Assembly: GCA_049287505.1 (NCBI GenBank)
Contig: JBAQFY010000040.1
Coordinates: 1 to 7,602, forward strand
Direction of reading: 5' to 3'
Source of the DNA: NIOZ-UU13 sp049287505
Lineage (GTDB): Bacteria > Planctomycetota > Phycisphaerae > Sedimentisphaerales > Anaerobacaceae
Length of the DNA: 7,602 nt
Shown here: piece after piece, positions 1-5,456 of the stretch
Position numbering within the stretch: position 1 is the stretch's first letter
Layout of the letters: each line of letters starts with the position of its first letter
Notes under the pieces: generated by a model
Database searches by the model: none
The model's input: only the letters and a program-made list of their open reading frames with translations
Told to the model about the DNA's origin: nothing
Program-made: the position numbers and the translations under genes

Positions 1-22
1 ACAGGAGTTGACAACTGTTCGC

Positions 23-952
23 ATGGAAAACTCACTATTGACACCGTTCAAGGAGAATCTGCAGAGTGTTATCTACGGCAAGAGCGAATGTATCGATGTA
101 ATGATTGTCTGCCTGTTAGCCGGGGGCTCTATCCTGATTGAAGATGTACCGGGCGTGGGCAAGACGACCCTGGCGAAAGCGATGGCCAAAAGCATTGATG
201 CCAAATTTCGACGGATACAATTCACGCCCGACCTTTTGCCCGCAGATATATTGGGCTCTTCCATCTACAACCCGGTTAGCGGGGACTTCAGGTTCGATCC
301 CGGTCCTATTTTCTGCAATATTCTTCTTGCCGATGAAATCAACCGCGCTTCACCCAGAACCCAGTCGGCCATGCTGGAGGCAATGAATGAGAACCAGGTA
401 ACGATTGAAGGCAAACGTTATCCACTACCAAAACCGTTTATGGTGATTGCCACGGAGAACCCCATCGAGTTCCACGGCACTTATCCGTTACCTGAAGCCC
501 AGCTGGACCGTTTCCTTGTCCGGCTTGCCATGGGTTATCCGACAGTCGAAGTCGAGATTGACATTCTCAAGTCGCATGCCCATACTGAGCCGCTCGACAA
601 AATACAGCCGGTGCTCCGGCTTGAACAGGTCCGGCAGCTCCAGCAAGAGGCGGCCAACGTTCACGTGGATGATAGTCTTCTGGAGTATATCGTTGAAGTT
701 GTTCATGCTACGCGCCGCGATAATCGTCTTCAGCTTGGTATCAGCACTCGCGGAACGCTGATGTTGTCCCGAGCGGCCCGGGCCCGCGCATATTTCCAAA
801 AACGCGATTTTGTCATTCCCGACGATGTATTGTGGCTTGTTACCTATGTATTGCCGCATCGCATTCTTTTGACCTCTAAAATGCACCTCAGTGGTACTAC
901 CGCCAGGCAGATTGTTACAGACATCGTCGGCCGTATCAAAGTACCGGTTTGA
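23..952 (+). CDS. MoxR-family AAA+ ATPase
   Basis: Cytoplasmic AAA+ ATPase of the MoxR group, thought to act as a chaperone-like remodeller on partners encoded beside it. Numbered from the ATG at 23 (309 aa): Walker A PGVGKTT at about 43-49, the conserved QFTPDLLPADILGS stretch at about 66-79, Walker B LLADEINR at about 101-108 (D104, E105), sensor 1 VIATENP at about 142-148, LPEAQLDRF with the arginine-finger region at about 156-164, and sensor-2 region GISTRG at about 239-244. Length is normal for the family. The start is uncertain: an AGGAG at 3-7 is rather far (15 nt) from ATG 23 and directly abuts a TTG at 8. The frame is also open to the left edge, so the true start could be upstream. 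The DUF58 and transglutaminase genes that follow form the classic MoxR neighbourhood. The family call is very secure; the substrate is unknown. Confidence 0.95.
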   Translation: MENSLLTPFKENLQSVIYGKSECIDVMIVCLLAGGSILIEDVPGVGKTTLAKAMAKSIDAKFRRIQFTPDLLPADILGSSIYNPVSGDFRFDPGPIFCNILLADEINRASPRTQSAMLEAMNENQVTIEGKRYPLPKPFMVIATENPIEFHGTYPLPEAQLDRFLVRLAMGYPTVEVEIDILKSHAHTEPLDKIQPVLRLEQVRQLQQEAANVHVDDSLLEYIVEVVHATRRDNRLQLGISTRGTLMLSRAARARAYFQKRDFVIPDDVLWLVTYVLPHRILLTSKMHLSGTTARQIVTDIVGRIKVPV

Positions 953-954
953 AT

Positions 955-1013
955 CCCGCCCCTCAACACCGCCCGTCGAAGACAGGCGGGGTCAAAGGCA
1001 AAAGAGGGGCGGG
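955..1013. repeat. Nested inverted repeat between the ATPase and DUF58 genes
   Basis: The outer arms CCCGCCCCTC (955-964) and GAGGGGCGGG (1004-1013) are perfect 10-bp complements. Inside lies a second hairpin, 969-989: CCGCCCGTC, loop GAA, GACAGGCGG. It has one C/A mismatch on the + strand that becomes a G/U pair if the - strand is read. The structure starts three bases after the ATPase stop and ends just before the purine-rich ribosome binding region of DUF58 (GAAGAGG, 1016-1022). No long T tract follows, so it is not a standard terminator. It may be an inserted palindromic repeat that also sets the relative expression of the two genes. Confidence 0.75.
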
Positions 1014-1033
1014 GTGAAGAGGCGACTGCCACG

Positions 1034-2332
1034 ATGAACAGAACCGAAGGGAGATTACGTCTTGGCTTGACCGATGCCGGCAAGATGGTTCTGCGCGGGA
1101 TTGGATTTGTCGCTTTAGCCGCCCTGATAGTTCCTGCCTTTGGGGTACTTTCGACTCTGGTCTCGGTCGTGCTGATGGCTTTGCTGGTCGGCTTTGTTCT
1201 GCGGCCTAAAATCCAGCTCAGCGGCAATCTGCCTGACCGTGTCGTCGTAGGCCAGACAGTACAGTTGAAGTACGTGCTCAAGAACATCGCGCGCTTACCG
1301 GCCTACAATCTCTGCCTGGGATTTGGTGCCCTGCCCGAGGCGATTGAGCAAGTCGCAGGTGCGCATGAGGTTTGGCGCCTGGGGCCCGGCGAGACTGCCG
1401 AAGTAACTGTTGCGATACGACCCAGGCGGCGAGGCTGCTACCGAATCAAGCAGCCGATTTGCCAATCCGGCTTTCCATTTAACTTGTTTACTTTTGGCAA
1501 CTCGCTTGATAATGAGGAAATCCTTATCGTCCTTCCGGCCTTTTCCCTCCTCCAAATCCCCTTAAAACACATAAGTCGATACGCTCACGCCGGCGGCGCG
1601 AGACTCGCTGGTCGTACGGGGGTTGACCTTGAATACGTGGGAAACCGCCCTTTTTTGCAGGGGGATTCCCCTCGAAATATTGATGCTCGCGCCTGGGCTC
1701 GCCTATCCGTGCCGGCCACCAAGGAGTTCCACGATGATTTCGACAACTGCACTGCACTGGTATTAGATACCGGCGTACATGAAGTCATATCCGGGTCAGC
1801 CCCGTTAGAAGCCGGCGTTCGCTTTCTAACGGGGTCAAGGTCGAAAGAGATCAAGGAGCTTGAAGCTGCCGTCTCTCTTTGTGCTTCCGTGGCATTCACA
1901 ATTAACAATGATTGTCTTATCGATTTTTTGCTTGCCGGCCCCGATTTGTATCAGTTCACCGCCTGGCCCAGAATGGTGCGACTCGACAAGATACACGAGA
2001 TTCTTGCAGGCGTTGAACCATCGAGAGGATTTTCCCTCGAGCAGATAGCGCCAAAATTGGCAAATCGGTTCTTGGAAATATCTGAGGTCTTTTTCATTTG
2101 CTTCAAATGGGACAATGCATACCGGCAGCTGCTCGAATTGGCCGACCAGGCCGGCTGCCATTGCAAAGTTCTCCTGATAGCCCGGTCCGGCGGAAGTCAG
2201 AAGTCCGTCGATGCGGCGCCGGATGACGCATCGGAAGTCGGAAGCCAGAAGACCGACTTCTGTCCTCTGTCCTCTGTCTTCTGTCTTCTGTCGGCTGATG
2301 ATATCTTGAACGGACAGATAGAACGCTTATGA
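1034..2332 (+). CDS. DUF58 (VWA-like) membrane-anchored protein
   Basis: 432-aa DUF58 protein. Two hydrophobic helices occupy about residues 18-57. A beta-rich extracytoplasmic-type segment follows (about 60-175). The DUF58 core is at about 196-247: GVDLEYVGNRPF, then QGDSPRNIDARAWARL, then a KEF...ALVLDTG strand that starts the VWA-like fold. The start ATG at 1034 is preceded by GAAGAGG at 1016-1022. DUF58 proteins are usually encoded with MoxR ATPases and are taken to be their membrane partners; no enzymatic activity is established. Two parts look repeat-derived. Residues about 256-267 are encoded by a perfect palindrome at 1800-1834. Residues about 387-420 come from 7-bp-periodic DNA at 2192-2292, giving an odd serine/cysteine/leucine-rich tail before the closing ADDILNGQIERL. 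The stop overlaps the next start as ATGA, suggesting translational coupling. Confidence 0.93.
   Translation: MNRTEGRLRLGLTDAGKMVLRGIGFVALAALIVPAFGVLSTLVSVVLMALLVGFVLRPKIQLSGNLPDRVVVGQTVQLKYVLKNIARLPAYNLCLGFGALPEAIEQVAGAHEVWRLGPGETAEVTVAIRPRRRGCYRIKQPICQSGFPFNLFTFGNSLDNEEILIVLPAFSLLQIPLKHISRYAHAGGARLAGRTGVDLEYVGNRPFLQGDSPRNIDARAWARLSVPATKEFHDDFDNCTALVLDTGVHEVISGSAPLEAGVRFLTGSRSKEIKELEAAVSLCASVAFTINNDCLIDFLLAGPDLYQFTAWPRMVRLDKIHEILAGVEPSRGFSLEQIAPKLANRFLEISEVFFICFKWDNAYRQLLELADQAGCHCKVLLIARSGGSQKSVDAAPDDASEVGSQKTDFCPLSSVFCLLSADDILNGQIERL
1800..1834. repeat. Palindrome inside the DUF58 frame
   Basis: CCCCGTTAGAA (1800-1810) and TTCTAACGGGG (1824-1834) are perfect 11-bp complements around a 13-base loop. 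The + strand reading encodes PLEAGVRFLTG (residues 257-267), placed between the LVLDTG strand and the SLCASVAF helix of the VWA-like fold. A surface loop is expected there. The pattern resembles an in-frame palindromic insertion. The 5' flank AGCCCCG also matches the opening of several hairpins at 4900-5350. Confidence 0.8.
2192..2292. repeat. Composite 7-bp-periodic repeat in the DUF58 3' end
   Basis: Purine-rich heptads come first: GGAAGTC (2192-2198), AGAAGTC (2199-2205), then GGAAGTC, GGAAGCC, AGAAGAC (2233-2253). Between them is a palindrome, CGATGCG (2209-2215) and CGCATCG (2227-2233). Five contiguous pyrimidine-rich heptads follow at 2258-2292: TTCTGTC, CTCTGTC, CTCTGTC, TTCTGTC, TTCTGTC. 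All of this lies in the open frame. Because 7 is not a multiple of 3, gain or loss of one unit would shift the frame and change the tail and stop of DUF58. Confidence 0.85.
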
Positions 2333-4599
2333 AGGTGCAAAAGACCATAGCTATCATCATGTTGCTGACAGGCTCGGTGCTGACCGCGTTGGTCTCTGGG
2401 GATATTGCCTATCCGACTATCCTTTGTATGTTGGGTCTCTTGGGTTTGCAGCGGCGATTTACCTGGGATATCAAGCCGGAAAAACGCGTTATAACCTCAT
2501 TGCTCCTGCTCCTGCTGGCGATTATGTTTTCACTTCACTACCGATATGCCGGTTCCGCCGGACGGGTAGCTTATGTACAAGCGGCGGCTGTCGCCTGGCA
2601 AACAATAGCCCGCTACTTCCTGGCGTCAATGATTCTTATACTGTTTTTAGGCTCACCCGAACGGCTGCCGCTATCGTTGGGTTTGTTTCACGTAGCCGTT
2701 ACCATTTCCGCCGGACAAGTCCTCTTACTTGACGACATGTACATCACGTTTCGGTTGTCAGAGATGCTCTGCGTCATTTTGGTCGTGCTTTATGCGGTCG
2801 CCTACGCTCCAAAGCTTCAGCGACGGAGCGCCGCCGCCCGTGGAACAATGGACACGCCCATTTCTGAGCATATGGGTCGCCTACGCTCCAAAGTTTCAGC
2901 GGCGGAGCGGCGCATATTCACCACTTCTTGCCTTCCCAATCCACAGTCCACAGGATGCCTTGCGGCAGATGCCTTACGGCAGAAAGCAGGGGTGTTTACT
3001 TTTGGCCTAATACTGGTTGTTACTGCAAACTGCGGCTGGATTACCAGTTCAATACTCTATCGCCACGTGGAGGTTTTTAACTACCTGCCGCTTTGGTTCT
3101 GGAGGGGACATGTCGCCTTGGAGAGTACAACAGACGGTGTGTCACTTATGGGCTTCTCCACCAGCGGCAGACTGTCGAGTTTGTTGTTCATCAAGGCAGA
3201 GCAGGACTCAACGCCCGCGCTGAGCATTGCGTCTGACGGCAGTCCGGGATACCTGAGGGCCAGGGCATTTGAGGTTTATCGTCAATCCGAATGGCACGAT
3301 CTGTCATACAGAGAAGCGCTCTTCCCCGAACAGAACAAGCCGTTCGGGATGTATTTCGTGGGCAGAACGAATTTCTTTCGCCTCAACGAGACTGATGCTT
3401 CCGAGTGTAAGTACATGACCATCCGGCATGAATCCCTGTTCGCCGATGCTGTGTTCACACCCCTGGGAACATCCTTTCTTGAAGCGCCGCTTAATTTGCT
3501 GCTGCGGGACGAGGACGATATTGTTTATGCTCGGAATTTGCGAAGCGCCCTGAGTTACAGGATTGCCTACACGAAATCAGCTTACCGGAAGCCCCCGACA
3601 GGTCCGCAAGGCCGCCGGATGCTGAACGTCCCCGGTCAGCTTGACCCACGTATATATCAGCTGGCGAGCAGGATTTTCGCAGGCTGCAGCACAACGACCG
3701 AGAAAATTGATGCTGTCGTCAACTACTTTCACACTAACTACACCTATACGCTCGGTCTGGATATTCCACCCGATAGGGATAAGCTGACCCATTTTCTACT
3801 TGAGGAATCCACCGGCTATTGCGAGTACTTTGCCTCCGGCGCTGCGATTCTGCTGCGTCTGGCCGGTGTGCCGACTCGATACGTCACCGGTTTTTTAGTT
3901 ACTGAGCAGGACGCCCGGAGTGAGTTGTGGGTCGCGCGGTGTATGGATGCCCATGCCTGGGCCGAAGCCTGGGACCGGGAACGAAACCAGTGGACCATCG
4001 TCGAGGCTACCGTAGGAGAGAATCCGGCTACGGCGTCCGCTGCTGAACAGTTGGGACGTATGAGTGGTGCTGCTGGTACTCTTCTTGGTCAGCTCCTGCA
4101 GGACTTGTATCAGTATGGCCTTTTTGGCGTGTTAGGCTGGTTGTTCTCCTATGGAGTCCTTATGGACAAGTCCTATGGCCTGCTTGCCGGCTTACTTCTG
4201 CTGATGCTCTTCCTTGGCGGTGCGCTTTGGTTGGCCCTGTCCCGACGCTACAATAGGAAGAAGAAGTCTATAGGCCGGACGCAATCAAGGGCGCTGAGAA
4301 ACCCAGCGCTTGTAACCTTGCACAAGATGCTGGCCAGGATGGACCGAAAGGTAAAAGCCTTGGGACAGCGGCGAGCTCTCAGTGAGACATTACATGCTTT
4401 CTCCGAGCAGCTCCGGGCACAAGACTCTGGTGATGGGCTGTGGACAAAAATATCAGACTGGTATCTCGAATACGCCAACCTCCGCTACCGCAGAACAATC
4501 AGCTTTGAGCGTCTGCAGCGGCTGAGGCAGCTTGCCTGCCTCTGCGTCTCTCGACGCAAGTCGAGGCAGCAGGCTCAAGGACTGCAGGATTACTTATGA
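2329..4599 (+). CDS. Transglutaminase-like membrane protein (TgpA/DUF3488-DUF4129 type)
   Basis: 756-aa membrane protein. Hydrophobic segments lie near residues 6-22, 27-40, 54-70, 94-108, 115-133, 144-160 and 220-242, followed by a large domain expected outside the cytoplasm. The transglutaminase core shows STGYCEYFASGAAILLRLAG with Cys498, VPTRYVTGF, and MDAHAWAEAWD with His542. The third catalytic position reads WTIVEAT, with Glu559 where many relatives have Asp (WxxxDPT). A further membrane helix sits at about 617-637. The cytoplasmic C-terminus (about 660-722) resembles DUF4129, with a SETLHAFSEQL motif and WYLEYANLRYRR. The start overlaps the DUF58 stop by ATGA. Residues about 156-217, a loop between two membrane segments, are encoded by repeat DNA and look non-conserved. 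The family is cysteine-protease/transglutaminase-like; the natural substrate is unknown. Lysine is AAG 16 times and AAA 7 times by hand count. Confidence 0.93.
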   Translation: MKVQKTIAIIMLLTGSVLTALVSGDIAYPTILCMLGLLGLQRRFTWDIKPEKRVITSLLLLLLAIMFSLHYRYAGSAGRVAYVQAAAVAWQTIARYFLASMILILFLGSPERLPLSLGLFHVAVTISAGQVLLLDDMYITFRLSEMLCVILVVLYAVAYAPKLQRRSAAARGTMDTPISEHMGRLRSKVSAAERRIFTTSCLPNPQSTGCLAADALRQKAGVFTFGLILVVTANCGWITSSILYRHVEVFNYLPLWFWRGHVALESTTDGVSLMGFSTSGRLSSLLFIKAEQDSTPALSIASDGSPGYLRARAFEVYRQSEWHDLSYREALFPEQNKPFGMYFVGRTNFFRLNETDASECKYMTIRHESLFADAVFTPLGTSFLEAPLNLLLRDEDDIVYARNLRSALSYRIAYTKSAYRKPPTGPQGRRMLNVPGQLDPRIYQLASRIFAGCSTTTEKIDAVVNYFHTNYTYTLGLDIPPDRDKLTHFLLEESTGYCEYFASGAAILLRLAGVPTRYVTGFLVTEQDARSELWVARCMDAHAWAEAWDRERNQWTIVEATVGENPATASAAEQLGRMSGAAGTLLGQLLQDLYQYGLFGVLGWLFSYGVLMDKSYGLLAGLLLLMLFLGGALWLALSRRYNRKKKSIGRTQSRALRNPALVTLHKMLARMDRKVKALGQRRALSETLHAFSEQLRAQDSGDGLWTKISDWYLEYANLRYRRTISFERLQRLRQLACLCVSRRKSRQQAQGLQDYL
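2796..2909. repeat. Two 35-bp direct copies of a palindromic repeat inside the transglutaminase gene
   Basis: Copy 1 (2796-2830) and copy 2 (2875-2909) both begin GGTCGCCTACGCTCCAAAG, differ at two bases, and lie 79 bp apart. Each contains CGCTCC paired with GGAGCG, so each can fold. As 79 is not a multiple of 3, the copies are read in different frames: copy 1 gives VAYAPKLQRRS and copy 2 gives GRLRSKVSAAER. From memory the unit resembles a dispersed repeat seen in many metagenome-assembled genomes; this was not searched. Confidence 0.85.
2954..2981. repeat. 14-bp tandem duplication in the transglutaminase gene
   Basis: GATGCCTTGCGGCA (2954-2967) is followed directly by GATGCCTTACGGCA (2968-2981), with one mismatch. 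It lies in the same predicted loop as the 35-bp repeats. A unit of 14 is not a multiple of 3, so copy-number change would break the frame. Confidence 0.8.
4543..4565. repeat. Two mutually exclusive hairpins at the transglutaminase 3' end
   Basis: TGCGTC (4543-4548) pairs with GACGCA (4553-4558) around TCTC. Alternatively CTCGAC (4550-4555) pairs with GTCGAG (4560-4565) around a GCAA loop. Both are perfect 6-bp stems sharing bases, so only one can form at a time. They encode part of the basic C-terminal tail. This could be chance in a GC-rich coding end. Confidence 0.4.
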
Positions 4600-4602
4600 G
4601 TA

Positions 4603-4715
4603 ATGGACTTGGCCATCCCTGTCGGGACGGCACCCGGCACTAAAACGGCGTGAGCCCCGTTATGACCAAAGGGCATCCCTTCGGGAGAAATCGGCGCTAA
4701 AGCCTGACAGTCCAT
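4603..4715. repeat. 113-bp element with 7-bp inverted ends and two related inner units
   Basis: The ends are ATGGACT (4603-4609) and AGTCCAT (4709-4715), perfect complements. Inside are two related units. Each has a hairpin, TCCC-TGTC-GGGA at 4616-4627 and TCCC-TTC-GGGA at 4676-4686, then GGC(A/G)CTAAA and TGA. Between them AACGG (4644-4648) can pair with CCGTT (4657-4661). The layout would fold as a closing stem with three inner hairpins. It begins three bases after the transglutaminase stop. No flanking target duplication was seen. It could be a small mobile or dispersed repeat, or a structured 3' UTR. Confidence 0.5.
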
Positions 4716-4839
4716 ACATAGTCAACGTTGCAAACCATATCGTGCCAAGAAATTGCAGTCTTTTCATAAAATACGTATTCTAACAAATCTATTCCTGATT
4801 GCACTAATATTCTGTAGCTTCTAATTTGATGGGTGGCAG

Positions 4840-4858
4840 CCTCAAGCGTAGCTTGGGG
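4840..4858. repeat. 8-bp stem-loop with GTA loop
   Basis: CCTCAAGC (4840-4847) pairs with GCTTGGGG (4851-4858) around GTA, with one U/G pair on the + strand. It lacks a T tract and is not a terminator. The apex GCGTAGC recurs in the hairpin at 5122-5130. Confidence 0.6.
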
Positions 4859-4916
4859 ATGGCTCAGAGTCACATTACAATTTCGCCCCCAAATTTATTT
4901 GTTGGTCTATATTTAG

Positions 4917-4947
4917 CCCTGGGTTTCACCCAGGGTTTTCCTTTTTT
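4917..4947 (+). terminator. Rho-independent-terminator-like hairpin
   Basis: CCCTGGGT (4917-4924) and ACCCAGGG (4928-4935) form a perfect 8-bp stem with a TTC loop, followed by TTTTCCTTTTTT (4936-4947). This is the first strong stem plus T tract after the transglutaminase stop and the best candidate for ending the operon transcript. It works only in the + direction, since no T tract lies on the other side. It is also the first member of the TTTAGCCC-led hairpin series. Confidence 0.65.
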
Positions 4948-4950
4948 GTT

Positions 4951-4976
4951 AGCCCCCGGCATTGTCGGCTGTTTTT
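4951..4976 (+). repeat. Imperfect TTAGCCC-led hairpin with T tail
   Basis: CCGGC (4956-4960) pairs with GTCGG (4964-4968) around ATT, with one G/U pair. AG at 4951-4952 can pair with CT at 4969-4970 across a bulge. TTTTT follows at 4972-4976. It is a weaker terminator-like structure in the same series. Confidence 0.45.
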
Positions 4977-4989
4977 ACTCTTGATTTAG

Positions 4990-5023
4990 CCCCGACCCCG
5001 CGCGGTCGGGGTTCATTTTTTTT
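4990..5023 (+). terminator. Second terminator-like hairpin
   Basis: CCCCGACC (4990-4997) and GGTCGGGG (5004-5011) form a perfect 8-bp GC-rich stem around CCGCGC. TTCATTTTTTTT follows. It is led by GATTTAGCCCC as in the neighbouring hairpins. It would act as a + strand terminator and back up the one at 4917. Confidence 0.6.
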
Positions 5024-5069
5024 CATTTACCCAAGGTGTGCTTCCACAGATTCACAAACCGAGGGTCTC

Positions 5070-5088
5070 CGTCGCCGCCACAGCGACG
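5070..5088. repeat. 6-bp palindrome
   Basis: CGTCGC (5070-5075) and GCGACG (5083-5088) are perfect complements around CGCCACA. There is no T tail. It lies between the TTTAGCCC-led hairpins and the repeat at 5108-5142. Confidence 0.5.
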
Positions 5089-5107
5089 TAATACGCAATA
5101 TGAAAAG

Positions 5108-5142
5108 GTCATTGCAAGGCCTGCGTAGCAAGCCGCGGCAAT
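5108..5142. repeat. Dispersed-repeat-like hairpin, GTCATTGC...GGCAAT type
   Basis: ATTGC (5111-5115) pairs with GCAAT (5138-5142), GGC (5118-5120) with GCC (5132-5134), and TGC (5122-5124) with GCA (5128-5130) around GTA. From memory, sequences of the form GTCATTGCgag...GGCAATCTC are repeated through many bacterial genomes. This copy looks like a diverged member; no search was done. Confidence 0.55.
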
Positions 5143-5157
5143 CTCAAAAATGTTTAT

Positions 5158-5184
5158 CCCCACGTTTTACGTGGGGTCTTGTTT
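5158..5184 (+). terminator. Third terminator-like hairpin
   Basis: CCCCACGT (5158-5165) and ACGTGGGG (5169-5176) form a perfect 8-bp stem with TTT loop, followed by TCTTGTTTT. The leader TTTATCCCC is one base off the TTTAGCCC pattern. The T tract is interrupted, so termination would be weaker than at 4917 or 4990. Confidence 0.5.
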
Positions 5185-5202
5185 TGGTCATTTGAATTTT
5201 TT

Positions 5203-5231
5203 ATCCGTTTCGGATTTAGATATTCGGATTT
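5203..5231. repeat. Small hairpin plus 14-bp direct repeat
   Basis: ATCCG (5203-5207) pairs with CGGAT (5211-5215) around TTT. TTCGGATTT occurs at 5209-5217 and again at 5223-5231, a spacing of 14 bp. The tract runs straight on toward the 7-bp-periodic sequence that follows. Confidence 0.5.
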
Positions 5232-5238
5232 GACAATC

Positions 5239-5273
5239 TTCCTTCGTCCATCTTCCATCGTCCGTCCTCTTTC
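5239..5273. repeat. Pyrimidine-rich heptad tract
   Basis: Five degenerate 7-mers run head to tail: TTCCTTC, GTCCATC, TTCCATC, GTCCGTC, CTCTTTC. The first 14 bases match the next 14 at 12 positions. Length (35 bp), period and strand bias match the five-heptad tract inside the DUF58 gene at 2258-2292, so both may belong to one low-complexity repeat type. Confidence 0.6.
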
Positions 5274-5278
5274 TGTCA

Positions 5279-5296
5279 TTCCTGCGCACGCAGGAA
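5279..5296. repeat. Palindrome TTCCTGCG-CA-CGCAGGAA
   Basis: TTCCTGCG (5279-5286) and CGCAGGAA (5289-5296) are perfect 8-bp complements separated by CA. With its flanks (TGTCA before, ACCAGTG after) it resembles the GTCATTCC...GGAATCCAG palindromes dispersed in many bacteria, and the ATTCC...GGAAT dRS3-like repeats of Neisseria. The resemblance is from memory and was not searched. Confidence 0.6.
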
Positions 5297-5333
5297 ACCA
5301 GTGCCCCAAGCAATAGCGCAGGATTATATTTAG

Positions 5334-5352
5334 CCCACCTTTTCATGGCGGG
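5334..5352. repeat. TTTAGCCC-led hairpin
   Basis: CCCACC (5334-5339) faces GGCGGG (5347-5352) around TTTTCAT. The + strand has one A/C mismatch; the - strand version has G/U instead and so is fully paired. The leader ATATTTAGCCC is nearly the same as at 4910-4919. Only short T runs follow. Confidence 0.45.
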
Positions 5353-5402
5353 TTGATTTCATCCTCCGTATTTTTGTCGGATTTTATGCGTCGGTTTTTT
5401 TA

Positions 5403-5430
5403 TTGTTTCTTAATAGTAGTTGAGTAAAAT
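5403..5430 (+). promoter_or_regulatory. Possible promoter of the restriction gene
   Basis: TTGTTT (5403-5408), a 16-nt gap, then TAAAAT (5425-5430). The -10 element matches the sigma-70 consensus at five of six positions but the -35 is poor. A start of transcription near 5437 would place the dyad at 5441-5456 at the very beginning of the message. Confidence 0.25.
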
Positions 5431-5440
5431 AGGATCGTTT

Positions 5441-5456
5441 ACGAGATCGGTCTCGT
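5441..5456. promoter_or_regulatory. Operator-like dyad upstream of the restriction gene
   Basis: ACGAGA (5441-5446) and TCTCGT (5451-5456) are perfect complements around TCGG. The dyad lies 33 bases before the restriction gene start and just after the possible -10 box. It could be an operator, a 5' hairpin, or chance. No controller (C-protein) gene is visible in the window. Confidence 0.35.

Noticed and set aside
1661..1671. GGGGATTCCCC palindrome in DUF58
   Set aside because: It encodes the conserved GDSPR motif, so the symmetry follows from the protein sequence.
4596..4653. Two very short frames just after the transglutaminase stop (15 and 16 codons, from ATG 4596 and ATG 4603)
   Set aside because: They lie within the hairpin element, one only by the common ATGA overlap; nothing supports translation.
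4962..5195. 77-codon + strand frame in the intergenic region
   Set aside because: It starts at TTG, has no ribosome site, runs through four hairpins or repeats and shows no protein-like pattern.
4917..5360. CRISPR array or integron attC array
   Set aside because: The hairpins are not identical, spacing is irregular, and no attC-type core sites or cas/integrase genes are visible.
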